Assembly: GCF_024160145.1 (NCBI RefSeq)
Contig: NZ_JAMYWQ010000001.1
Location: 186,001-250,000 of the forward strand
Origin: Serratia nevei
GTDB taxonomy: Bacteria > Pseudomonadota > Gammaproteobacteria > Enterobacterales > Enterobacteriaceae
DNA: 64,000 nucleotides
Reading direction: 5' to 3'
A model generated the notes under the pieces. The model was not told where the DNA came from. It saw nothing but the letters and a program-made list of their open reading frames with translations, and did no database searches. Of this stretch, positions 1 through 9,410 are shown piece after piece. The position numbers and the translations under genes are program-made. Within the stretch, counting starts at the first letter, position 1. Each line of letters opens with the position of its first letter.

Positions 1-1321
1 CTCGCACCAGCTTTTCGGCAGCCTGCTCGTAGCTGTCGAATACGCCGATCGCCATGCCGGCGTTAATCGCACAGCCGATCGCCGCCGATCCGTTCATCAG
101 GTTGCGTTGGGTTGGGATACCGAAGACATCGGCGAAAATCTGCATAAACAGATCGCTGTTGGCGCCGCCGCCGGAGATGATCAGACGGCTGAAGGGCGTT
201 TTCAACTCATGGGCCATTTTGTCCATGTGGTTCTTCATGGTGAAGGCGATACCTTCCAGGAGAGAACGATACATATGCGCCCGCGTGTGGCGGCCATCGA
301 AACCGATCATCGCACCTTTGCGAAATTCGGCTTCGGCTGGCGGCGCCCAATCATGGACGGTAATCAAGCCTTCGCTGCCGGCGGGCACCCGCGTTGCCTC
401 CTGATTCAGCAGTTCCTCGATGCTGACGCCGGCGTCATGGGCGGCGGACAACGCTGCCGCGCCGAATTGATCGCGGAACCAACTGACGGTCCACATGCCG
501 CGGCGCACACCCATGCATTCATACAGGTAACGGCCGGGGATCGATGCCTGGAACGGCCAGAAATTTTGCGCATTTTTCAGGTTGGCGGTGCCATGCACCA
601 TGGCGCCTATGTAGGTGCCCAGGGAGATAAGCGCCACGCCGTTACCGAACGAACCGGCGCCCAGCGCCTCCACCGCTTTGTCATGCGCCGTCGCCACGAC
701 AGGGATGCCGGCCGGCACGCCGATTTGCTGCGCCACCTGTGCGCTGAGCTGCCCGAGGATCTCACCGGGCTTGACGACTTCGAATACCTGCTCACGCTGC
801 AGATTGCAGCGCCGCCAGGCCTCCGGGTCGCGGCTCCAGTCCAGACTGTCGTTATCCATCGGCCACCAACCGATATAGTTGGCGCAAGTATCTTTGAACT
901 CACCGGTCAGCCGGTGGGTGATGTAGCCCGAGGTGGTGGTGACATAGCGAACCTGACGGTAGGCATCAACATATTCATAGGGCTTGTTCATACGCTTATC
1001 CATCCAGTTAATCACCGGATAGGCCAACTCGCCGTTTTCTTGCAGCAGCGCCCGGCAGCAGCGAACGATGCAGATCCCCATCGCCAAAATATCATGCCGC
1101 TGGCCGCCGCCATCGGTAAAACGCTGCATCGCGCGGCGAAAAGCGACCTTCAATGCATCCCACAGATCGTCGTGCGGATGTTCGGCCAACTGCGGTGCGG
1201 GAATATCCAGCGCACGCAACTGCTGCCGACCTTCACACAGAATATTGCCGTCCAAATCGAAAAGGGTGACCTTAGCGCTTTGGGTACCCACATCCACCCC
1301 CATCAAATACTGCTTTTTCAT
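1..1321 (-). CDS. FGGY-family carbohydrate kinase (3' end outside window)
   Basis: The reverse strand is open from an ATG at 1321 to the window edge, about 440 codons, so only the C-terminus is missing. The N-terminus reads GVDVGTQSAKVTLFDLDG, the phosphate-1 motif of FGGY sugar kinases, and a later stretch ISGGGANSDLFMQIFAD matches the family's adenosine motif. FGGY kinases phosphorylate a sugar or polyol (xylulose, ribulose, glycerol, erythritol and others) with ATP in the cytoplasm; the substrate cannot be read here. It lies 24 bp downstream of the MFS gene and is probably its co-transcribed partner. The long plus-strand frame across it is a shadow. Confidence 0.9.
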   Translation of the reverse strand, partial: MKKQYLMGVDVGTQSAKVTLFDLDGNILCEGRQQLRALDIPAPQLAEHPHDDLWDALKVAFRRAMQRFTDGGGQRHDILAMGICIVRCCRALLQENGELAYPVINWMDKRMNKPYEYVDAYRQVRYVTTTSGYITHRLTGEFKDTCANYIGWWPMDNDSLDWSRDPEAWRRCNLQREQVFEVVKPGEILGQLSAQVAQQIGVPAGIPVVATAHDKAVEALGAGSFGNGVALISLGTYIGAMVHGTANLKNAQNFWPFQASIPGRYLYECMGVRRGMWTVSWFRDQFGAAALSAAHDAGVSIEELLNQEATRVPAGSEGLITVHDWAPPAEAEFRKGAMIGFDGRHTRAHMYRSLLEGIAFTMKNHMDKMAHELKTPFSRLIISGGGANSDLFMQIFADVFGIPTQRNLMNGSAAIGCAINAGMAIGVFDSYEQAAEKLVR

Positions 1322-1345
1322 CCGTTAACTCCTTAAGAAAAGACG

Positions 1346-2629
1346 TTACTCAACGGCCGGACGTGGCGCGTTCTTTTTTGTTTCGGCGCGTTTGATATTG
1401 TTTGCCAACAGCAGGGTAAACACCACCACCACTGCGGTGGAGCCCAAGCCCATCAGCCACATATTGCGATACGCGGCGGCGGCGGGCAGGCTGTCTTGCC
1501 AGTGGCCGACCAACGGATAGACGAACACGTCGGGCAAAAAACCTATTACCGAACAGATGCCAACGGTGGTGCCCATAATGAACCGGGGCGTACGAGCCTC
1601 ACCGATGCAGGCGAAATACAGGCCGCGCGAGGCATAGCAGGCGAAAGCCAGCAATAAAATCAGCCCGATGCCCACCGCAACCGACGCCGGATGGTTATTG
1701 GTGAACAACAGGGCGCACAGCGTGATCAGGCTAACCAACGCCAATAGCTGGATCACCCGGGTAGGAGACCTGAGGCGGCTGTAGGTGGTGATCAACCCTC
1801 CAACCGGACCGCACATGGCGCGGAAAATTTTGTTGATCACAATGCCCATGTAACTGGCCGCGACCAGCGTCATTCCGTACATTTCGGTCAGGTAATTGGT
1901 GGAGTAACTCAAAATAGCGTAGATGGTATAGACACCGAAGATGATCATGCTGCAATACCAGGTGGTGCTGATGCGCAACACGCGCAGGATGTCGGTGAGG
2001 CTAAAACGGCGCGCCGTTTCGGCACTGTCCGTTGCCGGGGTGAAACCGTCGTTGACGAAGAACCAACACAACACCCCGAGCAGGATGTAGACGCCGCTGT
2101 AAATCAAAATAACCGCTTTCAGACTACGGGGATCTTCAGGGGCGAACAGGGAAAATATCCACATGGTGAAGACAGCCAGCGCCATGACGCCGACGCCGCG
2201 CAGGCCTTCCATCCAGCCCATGATTTTCCCTTGTTCCTGATGGCTGCCCAGTAGTGATGCGGCTTTGATGGATACCGACCACAGCATCAAAATGGTCGTC
2301 AGGGCGAATGCCACCTGGATCAGGATCATCACCCAGAACGACGGGTAAAAGGCCATCACGCAGCCCAACAAGCCGGAGGCGATCATGGCGGAACTCATCA
2401 TTTTTTTATGGGAAAATTTATCGGCGACAATGCCACTGGGGGCATACAAAATAATGGCGGTAATGCCGAAAGTGCTCATTATCAGCCCGATTTCGGTGTT
2501 GGAAAACCCCATAAACTTCGCCATGGGTATTTGGTAAATATAACGCAGGTAGGCCAGATCGAAACTTACGCCGCCGCTGATGCTTATTATCGCCAACGTT
2601 AACCATCGGTGAGAATTTGATTTTTCCAT
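1346..2629 (-). CDS. MFS transporter, YihN-like, probable sugar/polyol uptake
   Basis: A 427-residue protein with about twelve hydrophobic segments and the MFS loop 2-3 signature in the form GIVADKFSHKK near residue 65. By overall sequence it resembles the YihN/YqcE group of inner-membrane MFS permeases, which sit next to sugar kinases and dehydrogenases. It is the first gene of the leftward operon and is followed after 24 bp by the FGGY kinase, so it probably imports the kinase's substrate. The gene is preceded by a terminator-like leader (2657-2706). Substrate unknown. Confidence 0.85.
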   Translation of the reverse strand: MEKSNSHRWLTLAIISISGGVSFDLAYLRYIYQIPMAKFMGFSNTEIGLIMSTFGITAIILYAPSGIVADKFSHKKMMSSAMIASGLLGCVMAFYPSFWVMILIQVAFALTTILMLWSVSIKAASLLGSHQEQGKIMGWMEGLRGVGVMALAVFTMWIFSLFAPEDPRSLKAVILIYSGVYILLGVLCWFFVNDGFTPATDSAETARRFSLTDILRVLRISTTWYCSMIIFGVYTIYAILSYSTNYLTEMYGMTLVAASYMGIVINKIFRAMCGPVGGLITTYSRLRSPTRVIQLLALVSLITLCALLFTNNHPASVAVGIGLILLLAFACYASRGLYFACIGEARTPRFIMGTTVGICSVIGFLPDVFVYPLVGHWQDSLPAAAAYRNMWLMGLGSTAVVVVFTLLLANNIKRAETKKNAPRPAVE

Positions 2630-2656
2630 GGTACGGTCTCGCCAGTAAAGTTAAAC

Positions 2657-2706
2657 AAAAAAAAGAGAAAGGCAGACTCCCCGCCAAGCAGGAAGTTACT
2701 TTTCTC
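2657..2706 (-). promoter_or_regulatory. Terminator-like leader (putative attenuator) before the MFS-kinase operon
   Basis: Read on the minus strand, GAGAAAAG (2706-2699) can pair with CTTTCTC (2671-2665). Between them CTTCCTGC (2695-2688) pairs with GCGGGGAG (2684-2677) with two G-U pairs. Eight T residues follow (2664-2657). This is an intrinsic-terminator shape inside the 5' leader, 27 nt before the MFS start codon. The first 15 nt (2692-2706) are identical to the start of the matching leader of the opposite operon. Attenuation is inferred. Confidence 0.6.
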
Positions 2707-2760
2707 TTCGGCTCTTTCAGTAACTGCGGTAATAAATAGCATGACGGCATTAATGCCTTC

Positions 2761-2776
2761 TGTGAATATCATCACA
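2761..2776. promoter_or_regulatory. Perfect CRP-site palindrome
   Basis: TGTGA-N6-TCACA (TGTGAATATCATCACA), the exact CRP half-site consensus and spacing. It lies between the divergent MFS and SDR operons, which fits catabolite control of a sugar locus. Confidence 0.7.
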
Positions 2777-2856
2777 AAACCATGAGCGGGTGAATTGTCG
2801 TTGTTTTATGTGGGAAATGAAATGACGCATTGCACTTATTTTTTATCTGATAATTT

Positions 2857-2872
2857 TGCGATAATCATCACG
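2857..2872. promoter_or_regulatory. Second, weaker CRP-like site
   Basis: TGCGA-N6-TCACG (TGCGATAATCATCACG) has the CRP spacing with one mismatch in each half relative to TGTGA/TCACA. It lies nearer the rightward operon, so the two sites may serve one direction each. Confidence 0.4.
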
Positions 2873-2923
2873 GAATAGGGTGAAGACGATATGTTAGCGT
2901 GTTTCCCAGTTACTGGAGACGAT

Positions 2924-2978
2924 GAGAAAAGTAACTTCTCTGCCACCCGCAGAGAAGCTTGCTTTTCTCTTTTTTTTT
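2924..2978 (+). promoter_or_regulatory. Terminator-like leader (putative attenuator) before the SDR-oxidase operon
   Basis: GAGAAAAG (2924-2931) pairs perfectly with CTTTTCTC (2962-2969). Nested inside, CTTCTCTGC (2935-2943) pairs perfectly with GCAGAGAAG (2949-2957). Nine T residues follow (2970-2978). The structure ends 28 nt before the SDR start codon and the SDR ribosome-binding site lies downstream of it, so it looks like an intrinsic terminator within the leader. It could instead end a small RNA transcribed from the intergenic region. Confidence 0.65.
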
Positions 2979-3006
2979 GCATTTTTCCGGGCCAAGGGGC
3001 AGGAGC

Positions 3007-3792
3007 ATGTCACTAAACGCATTGAATGAGTTCTCACTGGATTTCTTTTCGCTGAAGGGTAAGACGGCGATCGTAACCGGCGGCAACAGCGGCCTGGGGC
3101 AAGCGTTTGCCGTTGCGTTGGCCAAGGCCGGCGCCAATCTTTTTATCCCAAGCTTCGTGATGGATAAGGGGCAAACCCGTGAAATTATTGAACAACAGGG
3201 CGTGCGCGTCGAATTTATGCAGGTGGATATCACCGAGAAAGGCGCGCCGGCGAAAGTGATCGCGCAGTGTCTGGAGGCCTTTGGTGCGGTTGACATTCTG
3301 GTGAACAACGCCGGTATCTGTAAACTCAACCAGGTTCTGGATTTCGGCCGCCAGGACTGGGATCCCATGATCGACGTCAACCTGACGGCGGCGTTTGAGC
3401 TGAGTTATGAAACGGCGCAAGTCATGGTGCCGAGAAAACAGGGGAAAATAATCAATATTTGCTCCTTGTTTTCCTACCTCGGCGGCCAATGGTCACCGGC
3501 ATATTCAGCCACCAAGCATGCTCTGGCCGGGCTAACCAAATCTTATTGCGATGAATTGGGGCAATATAATATTCAGGTCAATGGCATTGCTCCTGGTTAT
3601 TACGCCACCGATATTACTGCGGAAACACGTAAGAATCCGCAGACTAACCAACGCATACTGGATCATATTCCGGCCAACCGCTGGGGTGATACGCAAGATT
3701 TGATGGGTGCGATGGTGTTTTTAGCCAGTAGAGCGTCCGATTATGTTAATGGCCATTTATTGGTGGTGGATGGCGGTTATTTGGTTCGTTAA
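3007..3792 (+). CDS. SDR-family NAD(P)-dependent dehydrogenase
   Basis: A 261-residue classical short-chain dehydrogenase. It has the cofactor motif TGGNSGLGQA, the structural NNAG motif, a catalytic serine in NICSLFSY and YSATK as the catalytic Tyr/Lys pair; the C-terminus VDGGYLVR is typical. The start at 3007 is preferred over 2959 because AGGAG sits just before it and 2959 lies inside the leader hairpin. Relatives include gluconate and deoxygluconate dehydrogenases, so it probably oxidises a sugar, sugar acid or polyol. It is first in the rightward operon, 57 bp before the FAD oxidase. Confidence 0.87.
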   Translation: MSLNALNEFSLDFFSLKGKTAIVTGGNSGLGQAFAVALAKAGANLFIPSFVMDKGQTREIIEQQGVRVEFMQVDITEKGAPAKVIAQCLEAFGAVDILVNNAGICKLNQVLDFGRQDWDPMIDVNLTAAFELSYETAQVMVPRKQGKIINICSLFSYLGGQWSPAYSATKHALAGLTKSYCDELGQYNIQVNGIAPGYYATDITAETRKNPQTNQRILDHIPANRWGDTQDLMGAMVFLASRASDYVNGHLLVVDGGYLVR

Positions 3793-3849
3793 TAAAACAT
3801 TATTTTTACGGAATCTCACTTATATTCTGACTATCAGGAAGGGTTAATT

Positions 3850-5304
3850 ATGTCTCTGACTCGAGAAGCTATCGTCAGTCATTTGAAAGAAATCGTTGGG
3901 CCGACACGGGTGATTACCGACGAAGAGGTGCTGAAAAAGAACAGCGTTGATCGTTTCCGTAAGTACGCTGATATTCATGGCGTATTTACGCTGCCGCTGC
4001 CGGCGGCGGTCGTGAAGCTGGAAAATACCCGCCAGGTTTCTGACGTGCTGGCATTTATGAACGCCAACGGCGTTAACTGTGTGCCGCGTACCGGCGCTTC
4101 CGCCACCGAGGGCGGGCTGGAGACGGTCGTGAAGAACTCCGTGGTGCTGGACGGCTCTGGCATGGACCAGGTTATCAGCATCGACATTCGCAATATGCAG
4201 GCTACGGCGCAGTGCGGCGTGCCGCTGGAGGTGCTGGAAAACCAGCTGCGGGCGCAGGGGTACACCACCGGCCATTCCCCGCAGTCCAAACCGTTGGCGC
4301 AGATGGGCGGGCTGGTGGCGACACGCAGCATCGGCCAGTTTTCCACGCTGTATGGCGCGATCGAAGATATGGTCGTTGGCCTGGAGGCCGTGTTCCCCAA
4401 CGGCCAGATCACCCGGATCAAAAACGTGCCGCGCCGCGCTGCGGGTCCGGATATTCGTCACGTGATCATCGGCAATGAAGGCGCACTGTGCTTCATTACC
4501 GAAGTGACGGTGAAAATCTTTAAATATCGCCCCGAGAACAACCTGTTCTATGGCTATACCCTCGACAATATGCAGACCGGCTTCGATATCCTGCGCGAAG
4601 TGATGGTCGAAGGTTATCGGCCGTCGATCGCCCGATTGTATGATGTCGAAGATGGCACTCAACACTTTACCCACTTCGCCGCCGGCAAATGTGTGTTAAT
4701 TTTCATGGCGGAAGGTGCGCAGGGCATAGCACAGGCGACAGGCGACGGCATCGAGGCCATCGTCAAATGCCATGCCGAATGCAAGAAGGTGGATTCGCGA
4801 CTGATTGAAGAATGGTTCAACAATTTGAACTGGGGACCGGAGAAGGTAGCTGCGGAACGCTTGCAGATCATGAAGACCAACAATATGGGCTTTACGACCG
4901 AAGTGTCCGGCGATTGGGCAAGCATCAACGTCATCTATGAGAGCGTGCTGCATCGCATCCGTGAGGAGTTTCCGCACGCCAAAGACATCACCATGCTGGG
5001 CGGCCATTCCTCCCATAGTTATATCAATGGCACCAATATGTACTTTGTTTACGATTACAACGTGGTGGACTGCAAGCCGGAAGACGAGATCGAAAAGTAC
5101 CACAACCCGTTGAATAAAATCATTGTGGAAGAAACGCTGCGGCACGGCGGCTCTATGGTGCACCACCACGGTATCGGCAAACACCGTGTACATTGGACCA
5201 AAGATGAACACGGCAGTGCTTACTACATACTGAAGGGGTTGAAAGCGGTTTACGATCCTAACGGCATCATGAACACCGGCACAATCTACCCGATTGAAAA
5301 ATAA
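3850..5304 (+). CDS. FAD-linked oxidase (FAD_binding_4 type)
   Basis: A 484-residue protein with the PCMH-type FAD-binding half first (VPRTGASATEGGLE near residue 82, then an SPQSKPLAQMGGLVATRS segment) and an FAD-oxidase C-terminal half with a His-rich HHHGIGKHR near residue 440. This layout matches D-lactate/glycolate dehydrogenases and alkyldihydroxyacetonephosphate-synthase-like flavoproteins. These oxidise 2-hydroxy acids or polyols. No signal peptide or membrane anchor is visible. It follows the SDR gene in the same operon and ends before a convergent terminator. Substrate not assignable. Confidence 0.85.
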   Translation: MSLTREAIVSHLKEIVGPTRVITDEEVLKKNSVDRFRKYADIHGVFTLPLPAAVVKLENTRQVSDVLAFMNANGVNCVPRTGASATEGGLETVVKNSVVLDGSGMDQVISIDIRNMQATAQCGVPLEVLENQLRAQGYTTGHSPQSKPLAQMGGLVATRSIGQFSTLYGAIEDMVVGLEAVFPNGQITRIKNVPRRAAGPDIRHVIIGNEGALCFITEVTVKIFKYRPENNLFYGYTLDNMQTGFDILREVMVEGYRPSIARLYDVEDGTQHFTHFAAGKCVLIFMAEGAQGIAQATGDGIEAIVKCHAECKKVDSRLIEEWFNNLNWGPEKVAAERLQIMKTNNMGFTTEVSGDWASINVIYESVLHRIREEFPHAKDITMLGGHSSHSYINGTNMYFVYDYNVVDCKPEDEIEKYHNPLNKIIVEETLRHGGSMVHHHGIGKHRVHWTKDEHGSAYYILKGLKAVYDPNGIMNTGTIYPIEK

Positions 5305-5375
5305 CGTCTCATTGGCCCGGCCTACCGGGCCTGTTCACGACCTGCCTGAAATACAACAAGCCGGATAAACGGAAG

Positions 5376-5404
5376 AAATGGGCGGCGCTGGCCGCCCATT
5401 TTTG
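5376..5404. terminator. Bidirectional intrinsic terminator
   Basis: AATGGGCGGC (5377-5386) pairs with GCCGCCCATT (5391-5400), followed by Ts on the plus strand and preceded by an A-rich stretch. It separates the convergent FAD oxidase and TonB receptor. A second GC hairpin, GGCCCGG/CCGGGCC, lies at 5314-5331. Confidence 0.75.
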
Positions 5405-7594
5405 TTACCAGCGGTAGTTGACCGAAGCGATGATGCTGCGGCCGCTGCCGTAGAAGCAGGCATATTCGCCGCTGCATGAAGAAACGTATTTCTTGTCCGT
5501 CAGGTTCTGCACGTTGAGCTGAATAGCCGCACCACGCAGCGCCGACGAAGCCTGGCCGAGGTCATACTTCACCATGGCGTCGTACAGCGTGTAGTGCGGC
5601 ACATCGTACTGGCCGATGGCGTCGGCCGGCGCATTGCCGATGTAACGCACGCCGCTGCCGACGGTCAGGCCGTTCAGCGCGCCGCTCAGGACGCTGTAGC
5701 TACCCCAGGCGGACGCCGCATGGCGCGGAATGCCCGCCGGGCTGTGGCCGATTTCGTCCGCCGAGTTGGAGTCTTTGGTCACCACGTCGGTGTAGGTATA
5801 GGCGGCGGTCAGCTTGATCTCCGGCGTTGGCTGAGCGTGCACTTCCGCCTCAATCCCTTTGGATTTCACCTCACCGATCTGCTCGTAGGCGGAGGTAAGG
5901 CGGTTATAGGACGCCACATTGCGCTGGGTAATGTCGAACCAGGAGAGGGTCAGCAGGGTATTGCCGCCCGGGATCTGGTATTTCACGCCCACTTCGGTTT
6001 GTTTGCCGGTGGTCGGTTTGAGCGGATCGGCACCCGGCGCGCTCGGGTACAGATTAGGATCGAACGAGGTGCTGTAGCTGACATACGGTGAAATGCCGTT
6101 GTCGAAGGCGTAAAGCAGGCCCGCGCGGCCGGTGAACTGGGCATCGTTGTAGGTTTGCTCTTTACCGCCGCTGGTGCGATCGCGCGTGTTGACCTGCGAC
6201 CAGTCCTGGCGGCCGGACAGCAGCAGGTTCCAGTTATTCCACTCCAGCTGATCCTGCAGATACACCCCGACCTGATTCAGCGTCTTCAAGTCGCTGGAAG
6301 CCAGCGCCAGCGTGCTGCCATCGATGCTGGGGCGAACCGGGTTGGCCCAGTCGATCGGGTAATCGTTGCCGCGATCGCGGTACATTTTATAATCGCTATG
6401 GCTGTAGCGGTAATCCAGCCCGCCCAGCACCGTGTGCTTCACCTCGCCGGTGTCGAACACCCCCTTCAGCTGATTGTCCACGCCAAACTCGTTGGTCATC
6501 TGCGTTTCATGCTGCGCCATGCGCGTGACGGTATGGTCGTTGACCTTCGAGTTAACGTTATAAACCAGATATTTATAGTCTTCATCGCGGTGGGTGAAGC
6601 GCAGGTTCTGGGTGAACGACAGCGCATCGCTGAAGTTATGTTCGAGGCTGTAGCCGATCGACGCCTGCTCGCGCCGCGACTTGTTGAAGCTGGGTTCGCT
6701 GATGTTAAAGTCATAGGGCACATAGCCCGCACTGGTCGGGAACAGCGTGCCGGCACGCGGCAGGAAGTTGCGCGATCCGGCTTTCGGATCGTTCTGGTAG
6801 CTGGTCAGCAGCGTAAAGCTGGTGTCTTCGTTCGGCAGCCAAGTGAAGGCCGGCGCGATGGCCACCCGTTGCTGCTTGCTGTCTTTGACAAACTCATGCT
6901 CGGTTCTGGCGATGCCGTTCAGGCGGTAGAACAGGGTATTATCGTCGTTGAGCTTGCCGCCGAAATCGAACGCCGTTTCCGCCAGATGGCGGTTGCCGGT
7001 GCTGAATTTGACTTCATGAATGCTCTGGGCGGTAGGGCGCTTGCTGGTCATTACCACCACGCCGCCGGGGCTGACCTGGCCGTACAGCACGCCGGCCGGG
7101 CCGTGCACCATCTCCACGCGCTCCAGCAGCCAGGGATCGATCTGGCCGGCGCCGCCGTTTTGGCTCGAAAGGCCAAAGTGCAGGCCGTCGAGCAGCTTGG
7201 GCGCATAGCGGAAGCCGCGGCTGATCACTTCGTCATTGCGGTTGGAGTTGCCGCGATAGGTGGTGATCACGCCGCTGGTGTAGTTCAGCGCGTCGGCCAC
7301 CGACGCCGGCTCCTGATCGTTCATTTGTTCGCGCGTGACCACCGAGATAGCCTGCGGTGTTTTACGCAGCGGAACGGCGGTCTTGGTGCCGGCCGCGCTC
7401 TCTTTGGCGACGATCCCTTTGACCGGCGCAGTCACGCTGTTTTGCGCGTCGGCGGTCACCACGATCGTCTCGTCCGCCGTGGCGGCGGCGCTTTGCGCGA
7501 GGGGCAATAAGGCCAGCGCCGATCCCAGCAGCAGACGCGTGGCGGACATCGCATCCGCATTCCCGTTGGTTATCCCTTTGTTTTTAATCTTCAT
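5405..7594 (-). CDS. TonB-dependent ferric-siderophore receptor (Fct/FhuA/FoxA group)
   Basis: A 729-residue outer-membrane receptor. It has a signal peptide ending near SAAA (residue 38), a TonB-box-like DETIVVTA segment, a plug domain (about 60-200) with [13 protein letters not shown] and [19 protein letters not shown], and a C-terminal beta-barrel ending in the outer-membrane signature VNYRW. AGGAGAGATA precedes the ATG. It is divergent from the siderophore genes across a Fur box, so it is probably the receptor for the siderophore made next door. The ferrichrysobactin receptor Fct belongs to the same broad group. Confidence 0.88.
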   Translation of the reverse strand: MKIKNKGITNGNADAMSATRLLLGSALALLPLAQSAAATADETIVVTADAQNSVTAPVKGIVAKESAAGTKTAVPLRKTPQAISVVTREQMNDQEPASVADALNYTSGVITTYRGNSNRNDEVISRGFRYAPKLLDGLHFGLSSQNGGAGQIDPWLLERVEMVHGPAGVLYGQVSPGGVVVMTSKRPTAQSIHEVKFSTGNRHLAETAFDFGGKLNDDNTLFYRLNGIARTEHEFVKDSKQQRVAIAPAFTWLPNEDTSFTLLTSYQNDPKAGSRNFLPRAGTLFPTSAGYVPYDFNISEPSFNKSRREQASIGYSLEHNFSDALSFTQNLRFTHRDEDYKYLVYNVNSKVNDHTVTRMAQHETQMTNEFGVDNQLKGVFDTGEVKHTVLGGLDYRYSHSDYKMYRDRGNDYPIDWANPVRPSIDGSTLALASSDLKTLNQVGVYLQDQLEWNNWNLLLSGRQDWSQVNTRDRTSGGKEQTYNDAQFTGRAGLLYAFDNGISPYVSYSTSFDPNLYPSAPGADPLKPTTGKQTEVGVKYQIPGGNTLLTLSWFDITQRNVASYNRLTSAYEQIGEVKSKGIEAEVHAQPTPEIKLTAAYTYTDVVTKDSNSADEIGHSPAGIPRHAASAWGSYSVLSGALNGLTVGSGVRYIGNAPADAIGQYDVPHYTLYDAMVKYDLGQASSALRGAAIQLNVQNLTDKKYVSSCSGEYACFYGSGRSIIASVNYRW

Positions 7595-7726
7595 TATCTC
7601 TCCTGCATACCTGCTTTAGTGTGTAATGCCACCCTGATAAATCCCGAAATGCCGACAGGCAATCTTCTCCTCGTCGACGCGGCAGCGCCGTGTCTGCACG
7701 ACGGTAAAAATCCGACAAATAGTATT

Positions 7727-7745
7727 GAAAATGATAATGAGTATC
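7727..7745. promoter_or_regulatory. Fur box
   Basis: GAAAATGATAATGAGTATC matches the 19-bp Fur consensus GATAATGATAATCATTATC at 16 positions. It lies between the divergent receptor (start 7594) and esterase (start 7797), so one box can make both directions iron-repressed. Confidence 0.75.
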
Positions 7746-7796
7746 AATACGATTGTCAGGTTTTGTAAAAATCACTCATGTTGTGTAAGGGGCACT

Positions 7797-9104
7797 ATGG
7801 AGTTTTTGCCGGAAAAAGAGCCAGAAAGCGGCCATGAGGGATTGGCAGCACAATGGCTGCGTGAAGAGGCGGCGGGGCAGCCTGACTGGTGGCAACGGGT
7901 GGCCTCGCATGGCACGCCCATCGTCGAGCCGCACGATGACCACCACGTCAAAATGACCTGGCTGTGGCGCGATCCGGCCGGCGATGAACGGCACTCGCCG
8001 ATCCGCCGCGTGTACGCCGACATCAACGGCATTACGGATCACCACAGCACGGCCCCCAGCAGCCTGACCAGGCTCCCCGGCACCGACGTTTGGTACGGCG
8101 CGGCCGTTATCGATCGCCGCTGGCGCGGCAGCTACAGCCTGATCCCCATCACAGAGCGAGATCTTCCCCCCGTCTTCAGCGACGACGAAACGCTGCGCGA
8201 TCGCCAGCAGCGCGCCTGGTGGGTATCGCTGTTTCCGCTGGCGATCGCCGATCCGCTGAATCGCCTCTCGCTGGGGCCTTCGCATCGTCCGCGCCCGCTT
8301 TCCCTGGCCCAGGGGCCGGATGCCGACGACCAAAGCGCCTGGCAGGCCGCCGATCGGCCGCTGGATGAGGCGCGATTGCACCGTTTTCAATGGCACAGCG
8401 AACGGCTCGGCACGCCGCGGCGCGTCTGGCTGTATGCCAGCGGCGACGCAGCGGTGAAAGCGAACCGCCCGTTGGTGTTATTGCTCGACGGCCAAAACTG
8501 GATCGAAAGGCACGCGCTGTTGCCGGTGATCGAGCACGAAACCGCAAAAGGGCGGCTGCCGCCCGCGTGTTGGCTGCTGATCGATGCGATCGACGGTGAA
8601 CACCGGGAAAACGAGCTGCCCTGCAACGCCGCCTTCTGGCAGGCGGTGATCGACGAACTGCTGCCGCAGGCGCAGAAGCGCGAAGCGTTCAGCGAGGAAG
8701 GGGCGCGTACCGTCGTCGCCGGCCAAAGCTACGGCGGGCTGGCGGCGTTATACGCCGGTCTGCACTGGCCAGAGCGCTTCGGCCTTGTGCTGAGCCAGTC
8801 CGGCTCCTTCTGGTGGCCCACGGTGCAATTCGTTACCCAGTTCGAAAAACGCCACGAACTGGAGGAAGGCTGGCTGATACGCCAGGTTCGGCAACGCAAC
8901 GTGGCGGCGCCCACGCTCACCGTGATCCAACAGGCCGGCGATCGCGAGGCGGATATCGAATTCGTCAATCGCCAGATGCACGAGGCGCTGACGGCGGCGG
9001 GGCACCGTGCTGAATACCGCGTGTTTTCCGGCGGGCACGATGCGCTTTGCTGGCGCGGCGGTCTGGTGGACGGCGTGCGCCAGCTGCTTTCCGGGATGGA
9101 ATAA
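7797..9104 (+). CDS. fes: Fes-like siderophore esterase
   Basis: A 435-residue cytoplasmic alpha/beta hydrolase of the enterochelin-esterase family. It has an N-terminal beta-sandwich region (about 1-190), then LLLDGQNW, the nucleophile elbow GQSYGGL near residue 310 and the catalytic histidine in SGGHDALCWR near 410. Fes enzymes hydrolyse the serine-ester backbone of tri-catechol siderophores to release iron. The ATG at 7797 with AAGGGG before it is preferred over 7725, which falls in the Fur box. First gene of the rightward biosynthetic operon; its presence suggests a cyclic or linear trimer with a serine ester backbone. Confidence 0.85.
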   Translation: MEFLPEKEPESGHEGLAAQWLREEAAGQPDWWQRVASHGTPIVEPHDDHHVKMTWLWRDPAGDERHSPIRRVYADINGITDHHSTAPSSLTRLPGTDVWYGAAVIDRRWRGSYSLIPITERDLPPVFSDDETLRDRQQRAWWVSLFPLAIADPLNRLSLGPSHRPRPLSLAQGPDADDQSAWQAADRPLDEARLHRFQWHSERLGTPRRVWLYASGDAAVKANRPLVLLLDGQNWIERHALLPVIEHETAKGRLPPACWLLIDAIDGEHRENELPCNAAFWQAVIDELLPQAQKREAFSEEGARTVVAGQSYGGLAALYAGLHWPERFGLVLSQSGSFWWPTVQFVTQFEKRHELEEGWLIRQVRQRNVAAPTLTVIQQAGDREADIEFVNRQMHEALTAAGHRAEYRVFSGGHDALCWRGGLVDGVRQLLSGME

Positions 9105-9128
9105 CCCACACATTTTGACAGACAGGTA

Positions 9129-9359
9129 ATGCAAATGACTCAGGAACAACAAAACCCGTTCGATGACGAAAGCCTCCGTTTCTCCGTTTTGGTCAACGCG
9201 CAGCAGCAGTATTCGCTGTGGCCGCAGTTCGCCGATACGCCGCAGGGGTGGCGCGTGCTGATGGGGCCGGCATCGCGCGGCGAATGCATCGAGTACATCG
9301 AAACGCACTGGCAGGACATGCGGCCGGCGACGCTGAAAGCGGCGGATGCGGCGCGTTAA
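9129..9359 (+). CDS. MbtH-like NRPS accessory protein
   Basis: A 76-residue protein with the MbtH signature: NPFDDE near the N-terminus, then NAQQQYSLWPQF, GWRV and ECIEYIETHW. MbtH proteins bind adenylation domains and are needed for their folding or activity. It lies 24 bp after the esterase and 51 bp before the NRPS, the same order as fes-ybdZ-entF in E. coli. A second ATG two codons in (9135) is an equally good start. Confidence 0.9.
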   Translation: MQMTQEQQNPFDDESLRFSVLVNAQQQYSLWPQFADTPQGWRVLMGPASRGECIEYIETHWQDMRPATLKAADAAR

Positions 9360-9410
9360 GCGCCAGGCAGCCACATCGATACATTCCGTTTAAGGAAAAG
9401 GACAGACACC

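Noticed and set aside
7725-7796. Upstream ATG for the Fes-like gene
   Set aside because: It lies at the Fur box and has no ribosome-binding site; ATG 7797 has AAGGGG and matches the family start better.
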